Notes: generated from the sequence alone by a model not told the origin. A DNA stretch of 64,000 nucleotides from Pseudomonas sp. 8O (GCF_902506495.1 NZ_LR733267.1:434001-498000), one strand, 5' to 3'. Positions 22,409-33,041 are shown, numbered from the stretch's first letter. Numbers and translations are program-made.

Positions 22409-24232
22409 TCAGACCAGCGACTCGAGGCTCTCGGTAAAGGCACTGGCGCCCTTCTCGGCCGAACTGAAGTTGTGGCGCATGAAGGCGAACAGCTCACGCC
22501 CACAACCCATTGCCTGAGCAGGCCGCGCAGCCGGCTCGCGCGCTGCGAATTCGGCCTCGTCTACCTGCAGCAGCAATTCTCCCGTCAGACCATCGAGGCG
22601 TATCAGATCGCCATCGCACACCCGCGCCAGGGGCCCACCATCGAATGCCTCCGGGCACACATGAATGGCCGCCGGGATCTTGCCTGAGGCACCGGACATG
22701 CGCCCATCGGTTACCAGTGCCACCTTGAAACCGCGATCCTGCAGCACACCCAGATAAGGCGTCATCTTGTGCAGCTCCGGCATGCCATTGCTGCGCGGCC
22801 CCTGGAAACGCACCACAGCGACGAAATCGCGCTCCAGCTTGCCGGCCTTGAAGGCTTCGACCAGATCCAGCTGATCCTCGAACACCAGCGCCGGCGCTTG
22901 CACCACCTGATGCTCGGGCGCCACCGCAGACACCTTCATCACCCCACGCCCCAGGTTGCCCTGCATCAGGCGCAGCCCCCCTTCAGCCGAGAAAGGCCGC
23001 GCCACGGGACGCAGCACACTCTCCTCCAGGCTTTCGGTCGGACCGTCGCGCCAGACCAGCTTGCCCTCCTCGAGGAAGGGCTCGCGGGTGTAACGCGACA
23101 GCCCGCGCCCGGCCACGGTGTTGACCTCTTCATGCAACAACCCGGCGTCGAGCAGCTCGCGGATCAGGAAAGCCATGCCGCCAGCGGCCTGGAAATGATT
23201 GATGTCGGCCTTGCCATTGGGATAGACGTGCGCCAGGGTCGGCACCACCTCGGACAGGTCGGCCATGTCCTGCCAGGTCAGCAGAATGCCGGCGGCGCGG
23301 GCGATGGCCGGCATGTGCAGGGTGTGGTTGGTGGAACCGCCAGTGGCATGCAGGGCAACGATGGAGTTGACCAGGCAACGCTCGTCGACGATCTCGCCAA
23401 TGGGCATGAACTGGCCACTCTGCCTGGTCAGGCGTGTTACCTGCTGCGCGGCTTCACGGGTCAGCGCATCACGCAGCGGCGTACCCGGATTGATGAAGGA
23501 AGCGCCCGGCAGGTGCAGGCCCATCACTTCCATCAGCAACTGGTTGGTATTGGCCGTGCCATAAAAGGTACAGGTGCCTGGCCCGTGGTAAGCAGCCATT
23601 TCCGCAGCCAGCAGCTCGTCACGGGTTGCCTTGCCCTCGGCGTAACGCTGGCGCACATCGGCTTTCTCCTTGTTGGATAACCCCGAGGTCATCGGCCCTG
23701 CCGGCACAAACATGGACGGCAGATGACCGAAACGCAGTGCCCCCATCACCAGCCCCGGCACGATCTTGTCGCACACGCCCAGATACAGAGCGGCGTCGAA
23801 CATGTTGTGCGACAGCGCCACGGCGGTGGCCATGGCGATCACCTCGCGGCTGGCGATCCCCAGCTCCATGCCGGGCTCACCCTGCGTGACGCCATCGCAC
23901 ATGGCCGGCACGCCACCGGCGAACTGCCCCACCGAGCCAAGCTCGCGCAGGGCCTGCTTGATCTGTTCGGGAAAGGTTTCGTAAGGCTGATGGGCCGACA
24001 ACATGTCGTTGTAAGCAGACACGATGGCCACGTTCGCCGCCTCCATCAGGCGCAGGGTCTGCTTGTCGTGACCGCTGCAGCCAGCTACACCATGAGCGAA
24101 GTTGGCGCACTGCAGCTTGCCACGTTGCGGCCCCTCGCTGGCGGCCGCACGGATCATCTCAAGGTAGCGCTGGCGCGTCGCGCGACTGCGCTCGACAAGC
24201 CGTTCGGTAACTTCAACAACGCGGGGATGCAT
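22409..24232 (-). CDS. edd: 6-phosphogluconate dehydratase (Entner-Doudoroff)
   Basis: Edd (607 residues, the usual length) dehydrates 6-phosphogluconate to KDPG. It belongs to the IlvD/Edd iron-sulfur dehydratases: cluster cysteines lie in GVAGCSGHD, PAMCDGVTQGEPGMELG and LGVCDKIVPG, and the conserved VTDGRMSGASGKIPAAIHV motif is near residue 515. GGAGA precedes the ATG. It is divergent from gap, the arrangement known in P. aeruginosa and P. putida, with a HexR-type operator in between; HexR releases DNA on binding KDPG. No eda, zwf or glk gene is present in the window. Confidence 0.96.
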   Translation of the reverse strand: MHPRVVEVTERLVERSRATRQRYLEMIRAAASEGPQRGKLQCANFAHGVAGCSGHDKQTLRLMEAANVAIVSAYNDMLSAHQPYETFPEQIKQALRELGSVGQFAGGVPAMCDGVTQGEPGMELGIASREVIAMATAVALSHNMFDAALYLGVCDKIVPGLVMGALRFGHLPSMFVPAGPMTSGLSNKEKADVRQRYAEGKATRDELLAAEMAAYHGPGTCTFYGTANTNQLLMEVMGLHLPGASFINPGTPLRDALTREAAQQVTRLTRQSGQFMPIGEIVDERCLVNSIVALHATGGSTNHTLHMPAIARAAGILLTWQDMADLSEVVPTLAHVYPNGKADINHFQAAGGMAFLIRELLDAGLLHEEVNTVAGRGLSRYTREPFLEEGKLVWRDGPTESLEESVLRPVARPFSAEGGLRLMQGNLGRGVMKVSAVAPEHQVVQAPALVFEDQLDLVEAFKAGKLERDFVAVVRFQGPRSNGMPELHKMTPYLGVLQDRGFKVALVTDGRMSGASGKIPAAIHVCPEAFDGGPLARVCDGDLIRLDGLTGELLLQVDEAEFAAREPAARPAQAMGCGRELFAFMRHNFSSAEKGASAFTESLESLV

Positions 24233-24326
24233 GGGGAATCTCCAGGCTAGCTTCTAGCGTCTGTTCGTATTTACAACAAAATACTGCCACTCAGCGGGCT
24301 TGATTTCTATAGCAATGGGAATAATC

Positions 24327-24341
24327 TTGTAATTACAACAA
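24327..24341. promoter_or_regulatory. HexR-type operator TTGT-N7-ACAA
   Basis: TTGTAATTACAACAA matches the Pseudomonas HexR pattern TTGT-N7/8-ACAA. It lies 22 bases upstream of gap in the edd-gap divergent promoter. A partial second site, TGTT-N7-ACAA, lies near 24263 on the edd side. HexR control of both promoters is established in P. putida; here it is inferred from sequence and gene pair. Confidence 0.7.
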
Positions 24342-24362
24342 CAAATTGACGAGACCCTCACC

Positions 24363-25364
24363 ATGACACTACGCATCGCCATCAATGGCTTCGGCCGTAT
24401 CGGGCGCAATGTGCTACGCGCACTCTATACCCAGAATTATCGCCAGCACCTGCAGGTCGTGGCGATCAACGACCTGGGCGACAGCGCGATCAATGCCCAC
24501 CTGTTGCAATATGACAGCGTCCACGGCCATTTCCCCGAGGAGGTTAAAGTCGACGGCGAAAGCCTGTGGATCAAGGGTGACCGTATCGCCGTCAGCGCCA
24601 TTCGCAATCCAGCCGAACTGCCCTGGAAAACCCATCAGGTCGATGTGGTGCTCGAATGCACCGGGCTATTCACCGAACGCGACAAGGCCGCCGCGCATCT
24701 CGCAGCCGGCGCACGCAAGGTGCTGATCTCCGCACCTGCCAAGGGTGCCGACGCCACCGTGGTGTATGGCGTCAACGAACAGGTGCTGACACCTGACATG
24801 CAGATCATCTCCAACGCCTCCTGCACCACCAACTGCCTGGCGCCGGTGGCGCAGGTGCTGCATCGCGAGCTTGGCATCGAACAGGGGCTGATGACCACCA
24901 TTCACGCCTACACCAATGACCAGAACCTTTCGGACGTTTACCACAGCGATTTGTATCGTGCGCGTTCGGCGACCCAGTCAATGATCCCGACCAAGACCGG
25001 CGCCGCAGAAGCGGTCGGCCTGGTGTTGCCGGAGCTGGCCGGCAAGCTCACCGGCATGGCCGTGCGGGTGCCGGTGATCAACGTGTCCCTGGTCGACCTG
25101 ACCCTGCAGGTCAAGCGCGAGACCACTGCCGAGGAAGTCAACGCCCTGCTCAAGGCCGCCAGCGAGAAGTCCCCGGTGCTGGGCTACAACGCGCTGCCGC
25201 TGGTGTCCTGCGATTTCAACCACAACCCGCTGTCATCGATCTTCGACGCCAACCACACCAAGGTCAGCGGCAAGCTGCTCAAGGTAATGGCCTGGTATGA
25301 CAACGAATGGGGTTTCTCCAACCGCATGCTGGACAATTGCATGGTCCTGGCCCGCCTGCATTGA
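24363..25364 (+). CDS. gap: glyceraldehyde-3-phosphate dehydrogenase, type I
   Basis: The 333-residue enzyme oxidises glyceraldehyde 3-phosphate to 1,3-bisphosphoglycerate with NAD. It has the Rossmann start INGFGRIGRN, catalytic C154 in SNASCTTNC and H181 in TTIHAYTNDQ, then the substrate motif TKTGAAEAVG and C-terminal WYDNEWGFSNRM. Family length is normal. It is the catabolic partner of the Entner-Doudoroff pathway beside edd, and shares a transcript with mgsA, whose start lies 13 bp downstream. Confidence 0.96.
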   Translation: MTLRIAINGFGRIGRNVLRALYTQNYRQHLQVVAINDLGDSAINAHLLQYDSVHGHFPEEVKVDGESLWIKGDRIAVSAIRNPAELPWKTHQVDVVLECTGLFTERDKAAAHLAAGARKVLISAPAKGADATVVYGVNEQVLTPDMQIISNASCTTNCLAPVAQVLHRELGIEQGLMTTIHAYTNDQNLSDVYHSDLYRARSATQSMIPTKTGAAEAVGLVLPELAGKLTGMAVRVPVINVSLVDLTLQVKRETTAEEVNALLKAASEKSPVLGYNALPLVSCDFNHNPLSSIFDANHTKVSGKLLKVMAWYDNEWGFSNRMLDNCMVLARLH

Positions 25365-25377
25365 ACGAGGAGGCTCG

Positions 25378-25842
25378 ATGAGCCGTATCAGTTTCACCAG
25401 CGCCCAGTTGCCGGCGCGCAAACGTATCGCCCTGGTGGCGCACGATCACTGCAAAGGCTTCCTGCTGGATTGGTGCGAACGCCAGCGCGAGCGGCTGGCC
25501 AACCATCAACTGCTGGCCACTGGCACCACCGGCCTGCTTTTGAGCAAGCGCCTGGGTTTGCCGGTAGAAAGCATGATCAGCGGCCCGCTGGGCGGTGACC
25601 AGCAGATCGGCGCGCGCATCGCCGAACAGCGCGTGGACATGCTGGTGTTCTTCTGGGACCCCTTCGAGCCACAGCCACACGACCCGGATATCAAGGCACT
25701 GCTGCGTGTGGCGGCGGTGTGGAACATCCCGGTAGCCTGTAACGAGAGCAGTGCCGACTACATGCTCAGCAGCAGCCTGCTGGAGCAGCAGCATGAGTAT
25801 CGCATTCCCGATTACCAGGCCTATCTGGCGGCACGCGGATAG
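25378..25842 (+). CDS. mgsA: methylglyoxal synthase
   Basis: MgsA (154 residues) converts dihydroxyacetone phosphate to methylglyoxal and phosphate, relieving sugar-phosphate stress. The sequence follows E. coli MgsA closely: LPARKRIALVAHDHCK, LATGTTG, SGPLGGDQQIG with catalytic D74, FFWDPFEPQPHDPD and VWNIPVACN. GAGGAG lies before the ATG. Lying 13 bp behind gap, it is probably co-transcribed, which would tie triose-phosphate overflow to glyceraldehyde-3-phosphate oxidation. Confidence 0.94.
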   Translation: MSRISFTSAQLPARKRIALVAHDHCKGFLLDWCERQRERLANHQLLATGTTGLLLSKRLGLPVESMISGPLGGDQQIGARIAEQRVDMLVFFWDPFEPQPHDPDIKALLRVAAVWNIPVACNESSADYMLSSSLLEQQHEYRIPDYQAYLAARG

Positions 25843-25914
25843 GGTGTCGCGGGGCCGCCTAGGTCATGCGCACCAATGCCTCCACACCAAAGCCGGTGCG
25901 CGCGGCACACCCTA
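25839..25914. repeat. palindromic repeat, GTAGGGT...ACCCTAC family
   Basis: It begins ATAGGGTGTCGCGGGGCCGC and ends GGTGCGCGCGGCACACCCTAC, overlapping the mgsA stop codon. It closely resembles the copy at 37588-37666. Confidence 0.75.
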
Positions 25915-25957
25915 CGCAAAACCGCCTCCTGCGTGGCACTCGACTATTGACGCGCCA

Positions 25958-26371
25958 CTAGAAATCCACCTTGCCCCGTCCCGCCTTGATCGTCCCGCGC
26001 TTGCTCTTGCCGTCCAGGCGGCGCTTTTTCGAACCCAGGGTCGGCTTGGTCGGGCGGCGCTTCTTTTCCACCTTGCCGGCGCTGCGAATCAACTCCGCAA
26101 GACGCTCGAGAGCGTCGGCGCGATTCTGCTCCTGGGTGCGATACTGCTGCGCCTTGATGATCACCACGCCATCAGCGGTGATACGACTATCAGCAAACGC
26201 CAGCAGGCGTTCCTTGTAGAACGGTGGCAGCGATGAAGCCTGGCTGTCGAAGCGCAGGTGCACCGCACTGGATACCTTGTTGACGTTTTGCCCGCCAGCG
26301 CCCTGGGCACGGATGGCGGTCAGCTCGATTTCTTCATCGGGAAGGTGAACACTGTTGGAGACGATCAGCAT
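25958..26371 (-). CDS. arfB: alternative ribosome-rescue factor / peptidyl-tRNA hydrolase ArfB
   Basis: ArfB (137 residues; 140 in E. coli) rescues ribosomes stalled without a stop codon. The N-terminal domain carries the catalytic G26-G27-Q28 in RAQGAGGQNVNKVSSAVHLR. The C-terminal tail is lysine- and arginine-rich (KKRRPTKPTLGSKKRR and following), the part that enters the empty mRNA channel. The ATG at 26371 starts MLIVSNSVHLP as in homologues; the upstream extension is non-conserved and lacks a ribosome site. Confidence 0.93.
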   Translation of the reverse strand: MLIVSNSVHLPDEEIELTAIRAQGAGGQNVNKVSSAVHLRFDSQASSLPPFYKERLLAFADSRITADGVVIIKAQQYRTQEQNRADALERLAELIRSAGKVEKKRRPTKPTLGSKKRRLDGKSKRGTIKAGRGKVDF

Positions 26372-26502
26372 GGCCGTGATTTCTTGAAAGGCATGGGCAT
26401 CAGGATACCCGCCGCAGCTGTAATCTTTGCTTGAAATTTCCCCACGGCATTCGCTCGGCACCTCGGCTAACGTAGCGGCCTGACTTTTTCCGGAAGCACT
26501 CG

Positions 26503-27567
26503 ATGGACTCCATAACCCAGGCGGTACTCGGCGCCAGCATCCAGGGTGCCTTGCTCGGTCGCTGGCAGGGCCGCAAAGCCCTGCTCTACGGCGCCATGCT
26601 AGCCACCGTTCCCGATCTGGACGTGGTCATGGAATACGGCGATGCCGTGGCCAACATGACCTACCACCGCGGTTTCAGCCACTCGCTGTTCGTCCTCAGC
26701 GGCGTTGCCCTGCTGCTGACCTGGATGGCCAGGCGCTTTCGCCCTCACCCCGGTTATTCCGCCAATCGCCTGCTGCTGACGCTATGGCTGGTACTGATCA
26801 CCCATCCGCTGCTGGACGCCTTCACCAGCTACGGCACCCAGTTGTTCTGGCCGCTGATGCCGACACCCACTGCCTGGTCCAGCCTGTTCATCATCGACCC
26901 GCTGTACACCGTGCCACTGATCGCAGCGGTGGTGATCAGCCTGTTCACCGGGCTGCGCGAACAGAGTTGGCGTGTACCGGCCGTGGCGCTGGCCGTATCG
27001 ACGCTGTACATCGGCTTCAGCCTGGCCGGCAAATTCATGGCCGAGCAGCGCGTGGAGCACGAGCTGGCGCGCCAGGGCATCCAGGCCGAGCAGCTGTTCA
27101 CTACACCGACGCCGCTCAATACGCTGCTGTGGCGCGTCATCGTGCTCGATGGCGAGGACTATCACGAAGCCCTGGTCGGCTGGTTCGATGACGAGGCGCC
27201 GCAACTGCAACGCCTGCCGCGTGGCACGCACTTGCGCGAGCAACTGACGGACTCGCCCATGCACCAGCGGCTGGAGTGGTTCACTGGCGGCGTACTGCGC
27301 TACGACCAGGTGGGTGAGCGTTTGATCGTCACCGATCTGCGCCTGGGCATGACCGGATTTCATCCCTTCCGCTTCGACTTCGCCCACCTGCAGGACGGCC
27401 AATGGCAGGTGCACGAGCGCATCGACCGCCTGCCCTTCGAGCGCGGCGAAGCCAAGCATCTGACTCTGCTGTTCAAGCGCATCTGGCAACCGCAAGTGGA
27501 GATTCCGCTGCTGGCCTGGGCCGGCGAGTTGCAGAAACCACTTTTAACTGAGACCCGCTCGCACTGA
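26503..27567 (+). CDS. membrane-bound metal-dependent hydrolase, YdjM/DUF457 family
   Basis: The 354-residue protein begins MDSITQAVLGASIQGALLGR and contains PDLDVV, the NMTYHRGFSHSLF motif and ITHPLLDAFTSYGTQLFWP, conserved histidines and aspartates of the DUF457 (YdjM) family. About four membrane helices lie in the first 190 residues and a soluble domain follows. The family is annotated as metal-dependent hydrolases, but the substrate is unknown; E. coli ydjM is an SOS gene. It precedes an ABC exporter gene by 46 bp on the same strand. Confidence 0.82.
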   Translation: MDSITQAVLGASIQGALLGRWQGRKALLYGAMLATVPDLDVVMEYGDAVANMTYHRGFSHSLFVLSGVALLLTWMARRFRPHPGYSANRLLLTLWLVLITHPLLDAFTSYGTQLFWPLMPTPTAWSSLFIIDPLYTVPLIAAVVISLFTGLREQSWRVPAVALAVSTLYIGFSLAGKFMAEQRVEHELARQGIQAEQLFTTPTPLNTLLWRVIVLDGEDYHEALVGWFDDEAPQLQRLPRGTHLREQLTDSPMHQRLEWFTGGVLRYDQVGERLIVTDLRLGMTGFHPFRFDFAHLQDGQWQVHERIDRLPFERGEAKHLTLLFKRIWQPQVEIPLLAWAGELQKPLLTETRSH

Positions 27568-27613
27568 CAGCGTTACTATCGGCGTCCCATCTTATTGAGG
27601 CAGGACGCCTGCA

Positions 27614-29449
27614 ATGCTGTTTCGCCGCTTCGAGTCCCTGATCGACGTCTTCAAACCAAGCCCCGACGTCGCCCCGCCAACCGGCATGCTGCACTTCTAC
27701 GGCCACTACCTGAAACAGGTGTGGCCGCTGATGCTGGCGGTGCTGATCATCGGCTTCTTCGCCGCACTGATCGAGGTTGCGCTGTTCAGCTTCCTCGGCC
27801 AGTTGATCGACATGGCCCAGGCCAGCACGGATGCCAGCAGCTTCTTCAGCGAGCACCAGAACGCGCTGTTGTGGATGCTGCTGGTGGCGCTGGTCATCCG
27901 CCCCGTGGTGTTCGGCCTGCACAACCTGCTTACGCACCAGGCGGTCAATCCGGGCCTGACCAACCTGATCCGCTGGCAGAACCACCGCTACGTGCTCAAG
28001 CAGAGCCTGAGCTTCTTCCAGAATGACTTCGCCGGCCGCATCGCTCAGCGCGTGATGCAGACCGGCCCCTCGCTGCGCGACTCGGCCATGCAGGTGATCG
28101 ATGCGCTGTGGCATGTGGTGGTCTATGCCGGCAGCGCGCTGTACCTGTTCGCAGCCGCCGATCTGCGCCTGGTGGTGCCGCTGTCGTTATGGATAGTCGG
28201 TTACAGCGCGGCGCTGTGGTACTTCGTGCCGCGCATCAAGGCGCGCTCGGCCGCTGCCTCCTCGGCACGCTCGAAGGTCATGGGCCGCGTGGTAGATGGT
28301 TACAGCAACATCGCCACACTCAAGCTGTTCGCTCACTCGCAGGAAGAGGAAAGCTACGCCCGCGAAGCCATGCAGGATCTGCTCGAGAAATTCCGCCTAC
28401 AGTCGCGCACCATCACGGCCCTGGATTTTCTCATCACCTGCCTCAACGGCGTGCTGATCGTCGGCACCGGTGCGCTGGCCCTGTGGCTTTGGAGCCAGTC
28501 GATGATCACTACCGGCGCCATTGCCCTGTCCCTCGGGCTGGTGATTCGCATCAACAACATGGCCGAATGGATCATGTGGGTGGTCAACGGCATCTTCGAG
28601 AACGTCGGCACCGTGCAGGACGGCATGCAGAGCATCGTTCAGCCACGCCAGGTGCTCGACCACGACGATGCAAAAGCGCTCCAGGTGCAGCAGGGTAGCG
28701 TGCGGTTCGAGGACATCCACTTCCACTACGGCAAGCGCGGCGGCGTGATCGCCGGCCTCAGCATCGCGATTCGCCCCGGCGAAAAGATCGGCCTGGTCGG
28801 CCCATCCGGTGCCGGCAAGTCGACCCTGGTCAACCTGCTGCTGCGCCTGTACGACCTGGAAAGCGGTCGCATCCTGATCGACGACCAGGACATCGCCACG
28901 GTGACCCAGGAAAGCCTGCGCGCCAACATCGGCGTGGTGACCCAGGACACCGCCCTGCTGCACCGTTCGATTCGCGACAACCTGCGTTACGGAAAACCTG
29001 GCGCCAGCGACGACGAGCTCTGGCAAGCAGTGCGCAAGGCACGCGCCGATGCCTTCATCCCCACGCTCGATGACAGCCAGGGCGGGCGCGGTATGGATGC
29101 GCAGGTGGGCGAACGCGGGGTCAAGCTGTCCGGTGGCCAGCGTCAGCGCATTGCCATCGCTCGCGTGCTGCTCAAGGACGCGCCGATTCTGGTGCTGGAC
29201 GAAGCCACCTCGGCGCTCGACTCGGAAGTGGAAGCGGCCATTCAGGAAAGCCTGGACAGCCTGATGGAGGGCAAGACGGTGATCGCCATCGCCCATCGCC
29301 TGTCGACCATTGCGCGGATGGATCGCCTGGTGGTGATCGATCAGGGACAGGTCATCGAAACCGGCACCCACGCCGAACTGATCGCTCACGGTGGCCTGTA
29401 TGCGCGCCTATGGCAGCATCAGACCGGCGGATTCGTCGGGGTGGAGTAG
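27614..29449 (+). CDS. ABC exporter, fused membrane and ATPase domains (MsbA-like)
   Basis: The 611-residue half-transporter has an N-terminal ABC type I exporter membrane domain with about six helices (residues 35-340) and a C-terminal ATPase. Walker A GPSGAGKST is at 396-404, with signature LSGGQRQR, Walker B ILVLDEATSALD, and the H-loop in AIAHRLSTI. It should work as a homodimer exporting a lipid, peptide or drug; the substrate cannot be read. The start follows AGGACG. The gene is followed by a REP hairpin. Confidence 0.9.
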   Translation: MLFRRFESLIDVFKPSPDVAPPTGMLHFYGHYLKQVWPLMLAVLIIGFFAALIEVALFSFLGQLIDMAQASTDASSFFSEHQNALLWMLLVALVIRPVVFGLHNLLTHQAVNPGLTNLIRWQNHRYVLKQSLSFFQNDFAGRIAQRVMQTGPSLRDSAMQVIDALWHVVVYAGSALYLFAAADLRLVVPLSLWIVGYSAALWYFVPRIKARSAAASSARSKVMGRVVDGYSNIATLKLFAHSQEEESYAREAMQDLLEKFRLQSRTITALDFLITCLNGVLIVGTGALALWLWSQSMITTGAIALSLGLVIRINNMAEWIMWVVNGIFENVGTVQDGMQSIVQPRQVLDHDDAKALQVQQGSVRFEDIHFHYGKRGGVIAGLSIAIRPGEKIGLVGPSGAGKSTLVNLLLRLYDLESGRILIDDQDIATVTQESLRANIGVVTQDTALLHRSIRDNLRYGKPGASDDELWQAVRKARADAFIPTLDDSQGGRGMDAQVGERGVKLSGGQRQRIAIARVLLKDAPILVLDEATSALDSEVEAAIQESLDSLMEGKTVIAIAHRLSTIARMDRLVVIDQGQVIETGTHAELIAHGGLYARLWQHQTGGFVGVE

Positions 29450-29460
29450 AGTGAGGCTTG

Positions 29461-29523
29461 TGTAGGAGCCGGCTTGCCGGCGATGCGATTGATACGCCCA
29501 TCGCCGGCGAGCCGGCTCCTACA
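29461..29523. repeat. REP element, TGTAGGAGCCGGCTTGCCGGCGA family
   Basis: TGTAGGAGCCGGCTTGCCGG on the left and CCGGCGAGCCGGCTCCTACA on the right form a 20-bp-arm palindrome between convergent genes. The unit is a common Pseudomonas REP type. It is the only copy of this family in the window. Confidence 0.85.
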
Positions 29524-29540
29524 GAATCAAGGTCGCAGCC

Positions 29541-30866
<1,326 letters not shown>

Positions 30867-31066
30867 GGGGGCACTACCTCAAAGAAATCGACAAAACGAT
30901 GCATAGCCTAACGGTTTCCGCCGTCGGGGCCGAATTTCTTTGCATGAAACTCGCGTTCAGGCGACGACGGACGGTTGCCTGAAGTCGCTATCCGGCAGCA
31001 GCGGACCGGAACCGAGACCGCTCGCCAGATATCCAATCGGCATCACCGCCCGAAGAGCGCTACCCC

Positions 31067-31471
31067 ATGCCCATCAAACCCCAGACCATTCTCAGTATCG
31101 GCCTGTGCGTCCTTTTGGCCGCATCGCCAGTGCTTGCCAACCCGCCTCACGGCAAAGGCAAACCGGGCCAGCATGATGGCGTCCAGGTCGATCTGCGCGG
31201 CCCGACCGTGGATGTTGGAAGGGTACGCATCATCCTCGGCGACAATCGTCAGTGGATCGGTCCGACCTCCTCCTTGCCACCGGGCATTGCCAAGAACCTG
31301 GCTCGCGGCAAGCCGCTGCCACCAGGTATCGCCAAGAACTTCGACAGCCGCCTGACCTCGCGCCTGCCCTATTACGAGGGCTACGAATGGAAGCAGATCG
31401 GCCGTGACGTGGTGCTGGTCGCCATCGCGACCGGGATCGTCTACGAAATTCTGCGCAACGTTCTCGACTGA
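31067..31471 (+). CDS. exported CigR/RcnB-like protein
   Basis: The 134-residue protein has a signal peptide (MPIKPQTILSIGLCVLLAASPVLA). The body contains a tandem motif, LPPGIAKNLARG then LPPGIAKNFDSR, and LPYYEGYEWKQIGRDVVLV, and ends in a hydrophobic segment (VLVAIATGIVYEIL). This matches the family annotated as anti-virulence regulator CigR / RcnB-like proteins, inner-membrane or periplasmic. Its role in Pseudomonas is unknown. The C-terminal helix could anchor it in the membrane. Confidence 0.78.
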   Translation: MPIKPQTILSIGLCVLLAASPVLANPPHGKGKPGQHDGVQVDLRGPTVDVGRVRIILGDNRQWIGPTSSLPPGIAKNLARGKPLPPGIAKNFDSRLTSRLPYYEGYEWKQIGRDVVLVAIATGIVYEILRNVLD

Positions 31472-31570
31472 GAGACTATTGCGCGGCCATCCGACAAGCG
31501 GTACGGCGCGCGACGAACTTGTCTCGGCGGCGCCACTCCAATTTTCAGATGGCCTGCTCGAGGTGCAATG

Positions 31571-32149
31571 ATGAACCCGTCACTGATCTATCACGTCACC
31601 TCCAGTCTCGATGGCTATATCGCTCGCCCCGATGGGCGCATCGACTGGTTCAACTCGCTACGCCAGGCCGATGAAGAGTACGCCTTTCAGTACTTCTACT
31701 CCGGCATCAACGCGCTGCTGATGGGCCGAGGTACTTACGAGGCACTACTCAAGCGCGGCGGTCCATGGCCCTACCCCGGCAAACCCTGCGTGGTGCTGAC
31801 CCGCCTCGCCCTGCCGCGCGCCACAGACGAAGTCCAGCTGACCCACTGCACACCCGCCCAAGCCGTGGCGGCACTGAACGAAGCCGGCTTCCAGCGTATC
31901 TGGCTGGTCGGTGGCAGCCTGCTGGCGGGCAATTGCTACACCGCCGGACTGATCGACGAGGTGGTGATCAACCTGGTGCCGCACCTGCTTGGCGCCGGCA
32001 TCCCGCTTCTGGCCACGGGCATGGAACGCAGCCTGAGCCTGAGCGACCAACGCCGCTTCAACAGTGGCACCTTGCAGGTGCACTATCGGGTGCAGAAGCA
32101 GGCCAACGTACCGACGCAGATCCCCGCGCCGCGTTTCAACGTGGCCTGA
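31571..32149 (+). CDS. RibD C-terminal / dihydrofolate-reductase-like protein
   Basis: The 192-residue protein has the RibD_C (bacterial bifunctional deaminase-reductase C-terminal) pattern: SLDGYIARPDGRIDWF at the start, LLMGRGTYEAL, VVLTRLALP and IWLVGGSLLAGNCYTAGLID. Such proteins bind NADPH and reduce pterin- or pyrimidine-like substrates, but most stand-alone members are uncharacterised. Two ATGs in tandem are possible; the second (31571) has better spacing from AGGTG. Its end overlaps the convergent rarD gene by 14 bp. Confidence 0.82.
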   Translation: MNPSLIYHVTSSLDGYIARPDGRIDWFNSLRQADEEYAFQYFYSGINALLMGRGTYEALLKRGGPWPYPGKPCVVLTRLALPRATDEVQLTHCTPAQAVAALNEAGFQRIWLVGGSLLAGNCYTAGLIDEVVINLVPHLLGAGIPLLATGMERSLSLSDQRRFNSGTLQVHYRVQKQANVPTQIPAPRFNVA

Positions 32150-33041
32150 TGCTCTCGCGCTGCTGCTTGCGCAGCAGCCGAGCGCTGTCCCAACCGACCA
32201 GCAGCACGGCTCCCCAGATCGGCAGGTACGTCAGCCATTGCCCGCTGTCGAAGCGCTCACCCAGCACCAGCAACGCCACGGCGAACAACAGCACCGGCTC
32301 GACATAACTGAGAATGCCGAACAGCCCCAATGGCAACAGCCGGCTCGATGCCATGTAGGCGGCGAACGCCAGGGTGCCGATCAACGCCATCACCGGCACC
32401 AGCAGCCATAGCCAGGGGCGATCGCTGAACGCCCCCACCGGTCCGTACGCGACGATCAGCCAGATCGCCAACGGCGCCAGCACCAGCATCTCCAGCACGA
32501 AACCGGACAAGGCATCCAGGCGCATCCAGCGGCGCAGCATGAAGTAAGGCGGGTACCCCAGCGCGGTGATCAGCGTCAGCCAGGAGAACGCCTGGGTACG
32601 CCACAACTCATGCAACACACCAAGCATGGCGCAGGCCACCGCCAACTGCTGCAGCGGGCGCAGGCGCTCGCCATAGAACAGCCGGCCAGTCAGCACCATC
32701 GCCAACGGCAGAAGGAAGTAGCCCATGGACACTTCCAGCATGTGCCCGGCCAATGGCGCCCAGAGAAACAGCCCCCACTGCACGCCGATCAACGCCGCCG
32801 CCAGCGGGCAGGCGGCCAACAACAGCGGTTCGCGGCGCAGACGCACGAAGGTCTCGCGCAGCAAGGTGGTCTGCCGTGCCAGCAGCACTAGCAGCAAGAC
32901 CAGGGGAATCGACCAGAGCACGCGCTGAGCGAATATCTGCACGCCATCGAGCGGCGTCAGCCACTGCACGTAGCCAGGCAGCACGGCAAACAGCATCGAG
33001 GCGCCAACCGATAGCGCCACACCCTGTCCGGACAGTTGCAT
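32136..33041 (-). CDS. rarD: EamA/RarD family drug/metabolite transporter
   Basis: The 301-residue protein has about ten membrane segments in two EamA repeats. Features of the RarD branch include the start GQGVALSVGASMLFAVLPGY and the segment MLEVSMGYFLLPLAMVLTGR. The substrate is unknown; RarD was named from chloramphenicol resistance. Its ATG overlaps the stop of the second DMT gene as TGATG, so the two transporters form an operon. Confidence 0.85.
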   Translation of the reverse strand: MQLSGQGVALSVGASMLFAVLPGYVQWLTPLDGVQIFAQRVLWSIPLVLLLVLLARQTTLLRETFVRLRREPLLLAACPLAAALIGVQWGLFLWAPLAGHMLEVSMGYFLLPLAMVLTGRLFYGERLRPLQQLAVACAMLGVLHELWRTQAFSWLTLITALGYPPYFMLRRWMRLDALSGFVLEMLVLAPLAIWLIVAYGPVGAFSDRPWLWLLVPVMALIGTLAFAAYMASSRLLPLGLFGILSYVEPVLLFAVALLVLGERFDSGQWLTYLPIWGAVLLVGWDSARLLRKQQRESIRPR

